Shown here: one piece after another, positions 38,813 to 45,346 of the stretch
Layout of the letters: each line of letters begins with the position of its first letter
How positions within the stretch are numbered: position 1 is the stretch's first letter
NCBI RefSeq assembly: GCF_000427425.1
Contig: NZ_KE386495.1
Location: forward strand, 262,454 to 326,453
Direction of reading: 5' to 3'
Length of the DNA stretch: 64,000 bases
Source: Caldanaerobius polysaccharolyticus DSM 13641
GTDB lineage: Bacteria > Bacillota > Thermoanaerobacteria > Thermoanaerobacterales > Caldanaerobiaceae
Position numbers and translations under genes: made by a program
Notes under the pieces: model-generated
Databases searched by the model: none
What the model was told of the DNA's origin: nothing
The model's input: the letters and a program-made list of their open reading frames with translations, nothing else

Positions 38813-39837
38813 GAGCATACCTCCTTAAATTTATTAATTTTGTTTGCTAACGGACTGATATATTTTTGTTTGAGATTATGGCAATTAGCCCATTTAAGCC
38901 ATCCTTTATAAGATTGAATAGTGCAAAAATCATGATAATTTATTTTTTCTTTCTTAGATATTCTTCTCATCTTACGTTTAAATTGCTTTGCTGTTGATTT
39001 TCTTAACAGTGTATAATCCCCAAAACTTCTATACCCAACAAAGTCGACACCTCTTATATAAGTCGGGAATACTTGCCAATTTTCTTTCAGTGTTAAATCC
39101 AAATTATCTTGCAAATATTTTTCTATTTCTTTTCTCAACTCGTGCAAAAACTCTTTATCTGAATGGAGTATTACAATATCATCCATATACCTCAAATAAT
39201 ATTTGATTTTCTTGCTTTCTTTTATCCAATGATCAAAATATGTGAGATAGAAGTTTGCAAAATATTGTGAAAGATAATTTCCTATAGGTACATTTTTCTC
39301 GCCATCTACACTATCAATTATCTCATCTAAAAGCCACAATAAATCTTTGTCTTTAAATTTGTGTCTTAAAAGTTGCTTCAAGATTTTATGATTAATACTT
39401 GGGAAAAATTTCTTAATATCAAGTTTTAAGTAATATTTTGTACCTTGTTTATCTTTCATGAATTTGTGTAATTTCTTTAAAGCATCATGTATTCCTCTAT
39501 TGGGTATAGCTGCAAAAGTATCTCGAATAAAAGATTTAATGAAAATATCCTCTATTTGTAGCATAATAGCCCAGTGTACTATTCTATCAGGATAATAAGG
39601 TAATTTATATATTTCTCTTTCTTTACCTTTATCATTAATCTTAAATATTGTATATTGTGATGTTTTATAAGTTTTATTCTTTAGCATATCTTGTATCTGA
39701 TACAAATAATAATCAGGATTTTTGTCTACCATTTTTACTTCCGTATAATGTGTTTTACCTTTTCTTGCGTTTTTATGTGCCTTTCTTAAATTATCTATAT
39801 CATATATTTTTTCGTAAATATTGTTATATCTTTTCAT
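38809..39837 (-). CDS. DGR-type reverse transcriptase
   Basis: 342 residues. Palm motifs: KLDIKKFFPSINH (first Asp at 140), IGNYLSQYFAN at 185-195, whose GxxxSQ form is the DGR-type motif, and YLRYMDDIVIL with YMDD at 217-220. The protein ends after a short thumb region; there is no maturase or HNH domain as in group II introns. It copies the template repeat RNA with errors at adenines, and the cDNA replaces the variable repeat. The start is ATG with AAGGATG about 9 nt upstream. Template and variable repeats lie immediately upstream on the same strand. Confidence 0.95.
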   Translation of the reverse strand: MKRYNNIYEKIYDIDNLRKAHKNARKGKTHYTEVKMVDKNPDYYLYQIQDMLKNKTYKTSQYTIFKINDKGKEREIYKLPYYPDRIVHWAIMLQIEDIFIKSFIRDTFAAIPNRGIHDALKKLHKFMKDKQGTKYYLKLDIKKFFPSINHKILKQLLRHKFKDKDLLWLLDEIIDSVDGEKNVPIGNYLSQYFANFYLTYFDHWIKESKKIKYYLRYMDDIVILHSDKEFLHELRKEIEKYLQDNLDLTLKENWQVFPTYIRGVDFVGYRSFGDYTLLRKSTAKQFKRKMRRISKKEKINYHDFCTIQSYKGWLKWANCHNLKQKYISPLANKINKFKEVCS

Positions 39838-39854
39838 ATAACATCATCCTTCTG

Positions 39855-39980
39855 CTTTGTATTTCTTCGGTTGAATGTTCGGTTCAATAAACCTACTAAT
39901 ACAACGTATTTGTCAGTTTTGTGTTTTGGCAAGAGCCAAGGCAAATAGATTGCAAAATTTTAGAAATAAGAAATACAAAG
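39855..39980. repeat. 13-bp inverted repeat joining template 3' end to the RT leader
   Basis: CTTTGTATTTCTT (39855-39867) is the exact inverse complement of 39968-39980. In the minus-strand RNA the 3' end of the template can pair with the segment just before the RT ribosome site. Confidence 0.8.
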
Positions 39981-40107
39981 TAAGTGAGTGCTGATATTGC
40001 GATTCCGATTACCTGACAATTCATTCACATTCCAATTGAAAGTGCTGGTATTCGAGCCATTATTCCAATTTCTGCTGAGCATAGCAATAAACCCTATCTA
40101 TTTGCCT
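39939..40107. repeat. 12-bp inverted repeat bracketing the DGR template repeat
   Basis: AGGCAAATAGAT (39939-39950) and ATCTATTTGCCT (40096-40107) are exact complements on either side of the template repeat. They can close the template RNA into a large loop. Confidence 0.8.
39970..40087 (-). repeat. DGR template repeat (TR)
   Basis: 118 bp aligns without gaps to the variable repeat 40123-40240. There are 30 differences; 24 are at adenines of the coding (minus) strand, of 36 adenines present, and 6 among the other 82 bases. It reads RNWNNGSN and FNWNVNE in the gene's frame, i.e. the AAY-rich codons expected of a template. It lies 133 bp upstream of the RT start and is non-coding. Confidence 0.95.
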
Positions 40108-40118
40108 ATACTATTAAT

Positions 40119-40748
40119 TTATGGAATATAAAGCAAGCGAGCGCCGACATCGCGACCCCAATAACCCGACGACACAGTCATATTCCAATTGAAAGCGCCG
40201 GCATCCGAGCCACTAAGCCAATCTCCGCCGAGCACCGCAACCCTATTACCAGTAAGTTGATTATAATAATCATGTAAGTAAGTTGATGAAGAGCCGGCAA
40301 CATTTGACGGTAAAAAGCCATAATTAAATACATCATTATATGCTATATCTTTTACATAACCATTTACTGCAGGTAAGACAACATTGAGCGGTTTGTATGG
40401 ATCAGTAAAGTAATCGGATCCAAAACCGTGGTCTGCAGACCATGGAATATGATCTGTTTTTATGTTTATTCCGTCCACCCATTTCCATATATTCCCCCAC
40501 AAGTTTTCTATACCTCTATATGATACCGCGTTTGTTGCTTGACCAGTCTGATAATGTGTTACTGAAACACTACCCGAATTATTTCCTAAAGTCGAAGTGT
40601 ATCCTGTGTTTATAGCCATATTTGTCGATCTATCATCTGTGATATTAGTTACGCCTGAGCCAATTTTGCCCTGTGTATCAAAAGAAGCGTATTCAACTAC
40701 AAACAATAACTGTACTGCACATATTGTTAAAAAGTCTGCAACTCCCAA
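40119..40748 (-). CDS. DGR target protein, C-terminal part with variable repeat (C-type lectin/FGE-like fold)
   Basis: 209 residues. VSYRGIENLWGNIWKWVDGI and the closing GGDWLSGSDAGAFN...GARLLYIP are the formylglycine-generating-enzyme/C-type-lectin-like scaffold used by DGR target proteins. The variable repeat encodes residues 170-208. It likely displays a changeable binding surface at the phage tail tip for host attachment. The frame starts at TTG 40748 with AGAGG at 6 nt, but the sequence continues the protein of the overlapping upstream frame; adding one G at 40744-40746 joins them (SNWGVADFLTICAVQLL). So this is either the second half of a broken gene or a separately started product. Confidence 0.88.
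   Translation of the reverse strand: MGVADFLTICAVQLLFVVEYASFDTQGKIGSGVTNITDDRSTNMAINTGYTSTLGNNSGSVSVTHYQTGQATNAVSYRGIENLWGNIWKWVDGINIKTDHIPWSADHGFGSDYFTDPYKPLNVVLPAVNGYVKDIAYNDVFNYGFLPSNVAGSSSTYLHDYYNQLTGNRVAVLGGDWLSGSDAGAFNWNMTVSSGYWGRDVGARLLYIP
40123..40240 (-). repeat. DGR variable repeat (VR)
   Basis: This 118-bp copy ends 1 bp before the stop codon region of the target gene. Changed template adenines became G 19 times, T 3 times and C 2 times. The 3' end (CTTTATATTCC, template CTTTGTATTTC) corresponds to the IMH/IMH* boundary that marks the homing direction. Confidence 0.95.
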
Positions 40749-41374
40749 TTTGAACCTCTGTTATGTGCTAATATGCGTGAATTCGGCAATGTTAAATTTT
40801 GCGTTAGCCCTGAACACGGTTTTGCTCCAGCTCTGGAACACAATTTGTCGCCCGTGCCTGTAGTAAAATCTGCCACCTGCTCGTCGTTTAACAAATAAGC
40901 ACCTGCTGAAACATCGTAAATACTACCTTCGTATGCGGCTATATAAATATATTGCTTTGTTACATTATTCCTAATAAACGCTGGATGTACTTGGAAGCCA
41001 GGTAATGGATTTGGTGATACCCACCACCTATAACCGGTAGATGTTCTCATAGATTTATAATAAAATTTCGGTATTTCAACCATAACCTGACCATTAGAAC
41101 CATCTTCTTTGTAGGTCGGGTCACCGTAATACGCCAACACTCGTCCATCATCCGCGACATTACATCTACGCATACCAGCCCAAGGAAATATATTGTTGAA
41201 GTCAGGTTGAGTTAAACCTGCTGCATCATCGATTCTTGTAAAAGTATCTGTCTGGATATTATATTCTACACCGTACATCCCCGTTCCCTTGCCGGTTAAA
41301 TAATTATACAGGTCTTGCTGAATTGAAATTAAATTCAGCATATCATCTCTCGTTGGAAGAAAAAATTGTGACAT
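40727..41374 (-). CDS. DGR target protein, N-terminal part (tail fibre-like)
   Basis: 215 residues: MSQFFLPTRDDMLNLISIQQ forms a helical tail-attachment start, then NIFPWAGMRRCNVADDGRVL, VMVEIPKFYYKSM and HPAFIRNN, the beginning of the same lectin/FGE-type scaffold. It ends abruptly in ILAHNRGSNWELQTF, where homologous proteins would continue into the next frame. The ribosome site GAGGAGGTGA is excellent, and the ATG overlaps the preceding stop by 1 bp. Restoring one G gives a single product of about 420 residues. Confidence 0.82.
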   Translation of the reverse strand: MSQFFLPTRDDMLNLISIQQDLYNYLTGKGTGMYGVEYNIQTDTFTRIDDAAGLTQPDFNNIFPWAGMRRCNVADDGRVLAYYGDPTYKEDGSNGQVMVEIPKFYYKSMRTSTGYRWWVSPNPLPGFQVHPAFIRNNVTKQYIYIAAYEGSIYDVSAGAYLLNDEQVADFTTGTGDKLCSRAGAKPCSGLTQNLTLPNSRILAHNRGSNWELQTF

Positions 41375-41574
41375 TATATCACCTCCTCAAAGTATGCTAT
41401 ATTATTTGTCCCGTCTATAGCAAAACGCCATTGTTTGCCTGTGCTGTCTTTGATTATTATTCCTCCATTGAATCTGCTATCAAGAATATCCATATTCCCA
41501 TTAATGTCAGTTATATTAACTGCATCAGAGCTATCAGGTTTTTTAAGATTCAAATTAGGTGTATATGAAGCCAT
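41374..41574 (-). CDS. Small phage tail protein
   Basis: 66 residues: MASYTPNLNLKKPDSSDAVN then ITDINGNMDILDSRFNGG. The NLxLxKP...NITDINGNMDILD pattern is common at the N-termini of siphophage tail fibres and baseplate adaptors, here as a stand-alone protein. The ATG at 41574 has GGAGGTGA at 5 nt. It precedes the DGR target gene and may link the target to the tail. Confidence 0.7.
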   Translation of the reverse strand: MASYTPNLNLKKPDSSDAVNITDINGNMDILDSRFNGGIIIKDSTGKQWRFAIDGTNNIAYFEEVI

Positions 41575-41598
41575 AAAAATCACCTCCGCAAGAAAAAA

Positions 41599-43833
41599 TT
41601 AAACACTCATAAACGCCTGTATAAATAAACTTGCGTTTATTCGACCCAATGTAGTTGATGAAATTTCAATTGTGTGCCAGCCATTTGAGTTTACAGGAAT
41701 ATCTATATCTGTTTGGTCAGTATTGATATCACTAACTATTACTGTGCCATCAAGCTTCACCGACACATTTGTTGGCTTCGTCGCTGTATATATTCCATAT
41801 AGAATATCGTGGCTGTGACTCCCAATTGAAATTTGATGAGTATGCTCAATATTATGAGTATGGTCTGGAATCAAATGCATATGAGCAGGAATAGTGTGGG
41901 TATGGTCCCCATCAGATGTTACTGTTATTGTTGCATTCACTTGCCCATACTCTGTATAAACACTAGCACCATTTATTTTGACCAAGTGATTGTGCCCATG
42001 AAAAGTGTATGAATGATCATGGCTACCACTTGTATTTGTGATAGTTCCGTTCCCTGTAGTCCCCCCTATCGATGGGTCATTATTGTATGATGTAGCATCA
42101 ACCCAAGATGGGTTCAGTATATCTGAATATGCACCTGAAGTTGATTTGCTGCTCGGGCCACTCGTAACACCCCAACCGCCAAAAGCAGCAGCACCTTTTT
42201 CATACGCTCTAAATGACTCTAACGATATATTCAAACGGCATTTTCTTACAGACAGAGTCTCGGGTGGCAGGTAAAACTTCAACTGCATCGGATGTGAACT
42301 ATCAAGATTATCAACAATGCTGTCCTGCCATGTTTGGAGAATACCATCCTGATCTAAAATTGTTCTTTGCCCTGTCGCATCTTTGATTTCAAGCCCATAC
42401 TTTCCTTGAATATATTGTCCCAATCTAACCCTTATATTGTTATTCTCGTCAGTAACATACAACCCTGTGCTATCAATATAGAGATTATTTTCTTCGCTTA
42501 TTACTCTCACCAAAGACGTATTAAGCTGTCCAGTATTAATAACGTCCGCCGTAAACCCGTCTCCGGTGCCAAACGTCCGCCATATCCAATTCCCATTAGC
42601 ATCCTTCTGATTCGCAATTGCCAGCATCCCGCCTACCAGGGCTATGGCCTTTGTGGGATTATCTTTATTATCCAATATCAAAAGGCCCTGGTCGTTAGCG
42701 ACAACAGTCCCTAACCCGGCCTGAAGTTCATTGTTGTGTGTATCAATGATACCTTCCAGCCATTTCGTTGATAACTTTTTTGTCTCACTGTTAAAGGCAG
42801 TTTCTACAATATTCTGTGTTTTTTGGAAGCTGACAAAATAGTCTGTTAGTTTTGGTATGAAGTTTCCCAAAACCACCGATGACCTCTGCGGCTCAAAAGG
42901 ATAATAGGTGTATTCCAAGATTTCAGCCTTAACGTCTATACCAAGTTCTTCATCAATGATTGTAATAATATCGCCCAAATTGAACTTCTCATATTCATAA
43001 CCTGTAAGCTTCGATAATTCCACCACATTGACATCATAAGATACTTTCGGCACTTCTACTTTTGCCAGATACTTTTGTGCCTCATCTAAAAGCTTTTGCG
43101 GGTCATCTATATCATCAAACTTAACTTCACCGATTTTGGGCCTTGAGTAATTTCCAATATACTGGCTGTCAATATACTTCTGACCGGTAATGCTTTCAAA
43201 AGTAAGCCCATCTTTGCCGTAAACATATAGCCGGGTTACTACATCCCGGCCATCGGTAATCTTTTTTATGGTCTTGATGTTTTTCTTATATCTAAACTGA
43301 ATGCCGTTATCCTGGCCTATATTATGGAGTAAGGATATATTGAAATTATCCCGCTTTAGCTCTCCACACCATACCTCTATAACTTTGAGGATATTGTGAT
43401 GTATATCCCCTCTTTCAAGCCTTATATCCGATACGGAAAATTCATCCACTCTTTCAATGGTAAACCGGGTGCCGCTTATAAGCATGTTTAATACTACCTG
43501 GGGAGTGGTGGCAGGGATGAAGTTAAATTCTTCCCTGTCTTCTTCCCAGTATTCGCCGAGAAGCTCAAAATAGATATGTTTTCCTTCTATAGTGCCTATC
43601 AATTTATTTTCTTCGTCTCTTTCTTCATCAAAGTAGTTTATCATGAAATACTGACCTTTGATTTCAACGTAGTTACCATATTGAATATACTGCCATTTAG
43701 GATCATTCCGCGGCAAATTCATTGAGAAGGCATAATCTCCATTGATTTGTTCTGTCACTTTTACATTGAAGGCATTTTCAAGATAAGCTATTCGCTTTAA
43801 ATCCTTGTCAAGGACTATGGGAACATCTCTCAT
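41599..43833 (-). CDS. Phage tail-associated minor structural protein (Tal-like) with His-rich C-terminal region
   Basis: 744 residues. The N-terminal 350 residues match the siphophage endopeptidase/baseplate hub-type domain: VKVTEQINGDYAFSMNLPRN, YVEIKGQYFMINYFDEE and FNLGDIITIIDEELGIDVKA. A middle beta region (QGLLILDNKDNPTKAIALVGG) resembles tail fibre shafts. Residues about 605-675 are rich in HxH (HDHSYTFHGHNH, DHTHTIPAHMHLIPDHTHN), probably a metal-binding fibre segment. No peptidase motif was recognised. The start is ATG at 43833, overlapping the previous stop by 1 bp, with AGGTGG. Confidence 0.85.
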   Translation of the reverse strand: MRDVPIVLDKDLKRIAYLENAFNVKVTEQINGDYAFSMNLPRNDPKWQYIQYGNYVEIKGQYFMINYFDEERDEENKLIGTIEGKHIYFELLGEYWEEDREEFNFIPATTPQVVLNMLISGTRFTIERVDEFSVSDIRLERGDIHHNILKVIEVWCGELKRDNFNISLLHNIGQDNGIQFRYKKNIKTIKKITDGRDVVTRLYVYGKDGLTFESITGQKYIDSQYIGNYSRPKIGEVKFDDIDDPQKLLDEAQKYLAKVEVPKVSYDVNVVELSKLTGYEYEKFNLGDIITIIDEELGIDVKAEILEYTYYPFEPQRSSVVLGNFIPKLTDYFVSFQKTQNIVETAFNSETKKLSTKWLEGIIDTHNNELQAGLGTVVANDQGLLILDNKDNPTKAIALVGGMLAIANQKDANGNWIWRTFGTGDGFTADVINTGQLNTSLVRVISEENNLYIDSTGLYVTDENNNIRVRLGQYIQGKYGLEIKDATGQRTILDQDGILQTWQDSIVDNLDSSHPMQLKFYLPPETLSVRKCRLNISLESFRAYEKGAAAFGGWGVTSGPSSKSTSGAYSDILNPSWVDATSYNNDPSIGGTTGNGTITNTSGSHDHSYTFHGHNHLVKINGASVYTEYGQVNATITVTSDGDHTHTIPAHMHLIPDHTHNIEHTHQISIGSHSHDILYGIYTATKPTNVSVKLDGTVIVSDINTDQTDIDIPVNSNGWHTIEISSTTLGRINASLFIQAFMSV

Positions 43834-44420
43834 TATAACCACCTGTCTTTATATTCAATTTCAATATTTACTAACACATTGCCGGTATCATCTTGAATAA
43901 CAATGAAATTTGTTCCGGGTTCAAGCTCAATAAATTTATCAAGAGCATTGTTAGCAAGTAGATTGTCAACCAGGGCTTCCATTTTCTCCGTATCAATTCT
44001 AAGTGTTTGGCCAGGGCTTATTTCGCCAGTAAAAATCATCTGAGAAAGTATGGATGTAAGTTGGAATGAATCGACGACAATTTCCTTAAGCAAATAGAGT
44101 ATTTGCGCCGAATCTGTATAATATGTTTTATATGCCGAGATAACAAACTTTGTATCAACATACTTTTCATGGTTAGCATATATAATTTGCTTGCTGTCTG
44201 AAAGCACTTCTTTATTAAGAATAATAACTTGTTTTGAATCGGCGTTTAAACTTGTATTAAGATATAATACTACCTTCATATCCGTATTTCCGATGGTATC
44301 TCTACTAATTATTTGTTTGGTGTCCGAAAAAAAGTCGGGCGCATTCTGCAATGCACCCCACGTATATACATTCAAACTGCTCCATGTGTTCTGGTTTAGC
44401 TGGCTCCATGTATATCCCAT
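43833..44420 (-). CDS. Tail protein with seven 14-residue repeats and a Dit-like C-terminus
   Basis: 195 residues in three parts. Residues 4-26 hold three 8-residue units TWSQLNQN, TWSSLNVY, TWGALQNA. Residues about 30-127 hold seven tandem 14-residue units with the core D(S/T)KQ(I/V)I. The last 65 residues (ISPGQTLRIDTEKMEALVD ... VNIEIEYKDRW) look like the C-terminal galectin-like part of a distal tail protein. It probably forms part of the tail tip. The repeats are not a family I can name. The start is ATG at 44420. Confidence 0.72.
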   Translation of the reverse strand: MGYTWSQLNQNTWSSLNVYTWGALQNAPDFFSDTKQIISRDTIGNTDMKVVLYLNTSLNADSKQVIILNKEVLSDSKQIIYANHEKYVDTKFVISAYKTYYTDSAQILYLLKEIVVDSFQLTSILSQMIFTGEISPGQTLRIDTEKMEALVDNLLANNALDKFIELEPGTNFIVIQDDTGNVLVNIEIEYKDRWL

Positions 44421-44432
44421 AAAATCACGTTC

Positions 44433-44831
44433 CTATATGGCATATTCAACAGCAGTTATTTTATAGTCAATGTTTGTCCTGTTCTGGCTGTCCTGGCCCG
44501 GTGCTACAATTACTCGCCTCCATATCTTTACTACATCCCCTGATTGACCAGATGCAGCAATATTCCCTACATTCAAACTGTCGCTAAAAGTCCCCGGAGA
44601 ACCGGCTACATCTGGTGCAAACTTTATATCTACATTTGCATCATCATTTACTGCCGTTATAACTACATTCTCATACCTTTTGACAGTGCTATCATTTCCG
44701 ATATAAATTGCCCTGTCTGCCGTAAAACCAGTGGTTCCATTTCCCGTTGCTACATCAGGATTGCTCCCGTCACCTTCGCTAAACATGCCAGTTTTATTGC
44801 TGTTGGCATATATGTGCAGCACTCTAATCAC
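44433..44831 (-). CDS. Phage tail-tip protein of unknown function
   Basis: 132 residues: MIRVLHIYANSNKTGMFSEG, GTTGFTADRAIYIGNDSTVKR, and a C-terminus NRTNIDYKITAVEYAI. It is predicted mainly beta. Proteins with this layout occur in Firmicute siphophages near Dit and the tail fibre; no enzymatic motif is visible. GTG start overlapping the previous stop (GTGA) with AAGGGG, so translation is coupled to the Dit gene. It is located between the two halves of the apparent Dit fold. Confidence 0.65.
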   Translation of the reverse strand: MIRVLHIYANSNKTGMFSEGDGSNPDVATGNGTTGFTADRAIYIGNDSTVKRYENVVITAVNDDANVDIKFAPDVAGSPGTFSDSLNVGNIAASGQSGDVVKIWRRVIVAPGQDSQNRTNIDYKITAVEYAI

Positions 44832-45346
44832 CCCTTATAAAGCAGGATTTTGATATTTTTCATATTCACAGAACCATTATTCTTGATTGATATTATAAAC
44901 GGCGTATTATATGTCCCCTGGCTATTTATTATTATGACTCCAGGTTTATTAGTATAACTTATGCTCTTGTCCGCATAAGCAAAAGGATCACATTTAAATT
45001 GTAATGTAAATCTCCCTAAAGATATTGCCTGTTCTAAGTCAATTCTGTTACTAATTTTTGCAAGATAGTATTTGTCCGGCTCGTCGTCAAAAAACAATTT
45101 TTCTCTTTGTGTTGAATACAGCCACGCCGCTATTTGTCTGGCTTTGTTTCGCAAATCACCGATGATAGCACAATCAACTTCGATAATCCGGTCTTCTAAA
45201 TCACCCATTGAATAATCGTATACTCCATGTTTCCCAGGAATAGTTTCTTCTATTTGACGAATGGAGGGCAATAATTGCCGGTTTTTTGACTTCATGCATA
45301 TGCCAAATTCTGAACTATGCCGTCCTTTGAATGTGAACCCAAGCAA
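44828..45346 (-). CDS. Distal tail protein (Dit), N-terminal domain
   Basis: 172 residues, with the Dit N-terminal pattern: MLGFTFKGRHSSEFGICMKS, PSIRQIEETIPGKHGVYDYS, FFDDEPDKYYLAKISN and FTLQFKCDPFAYAD. The sequence ends early in the galectin-like part (TYNTPFIISIKNNGS...ILLYKG); full-length Dit is about 230-260 residues. The missing C-terminal strands seem to be encoded 0.9 kb further on, in the 43833-44420 gene. Dit forms the hexameric hub connecting tail tube and tip. Start adjoins the tape measure stop. Confidence 0.82.
   Translation of the reverse strand: MLGFTFKGRHSSEFGICMKSKNRQLLPSIRQIEETIPGKHGVYDYSMGDLEDRIIEVDCAIIGDLRNKARQIAAWLYSTQREKLFFDDEPDKYYLAKISNRIDLEQAISLGRFTLQFKCDPFAYADKSISYTNKPGVIIINSQGTYNTPFIISIKNNGSVNMKNIKILLYKG

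Noticed and set aside
38809..39837. Reverse transcriptase as group II intron maturase or retron
   Set aside because: No maturase or HNH domain, no intron ends or msr/msd structure, and a matching TR/VR pair with adenine-biased changes lies beside it.
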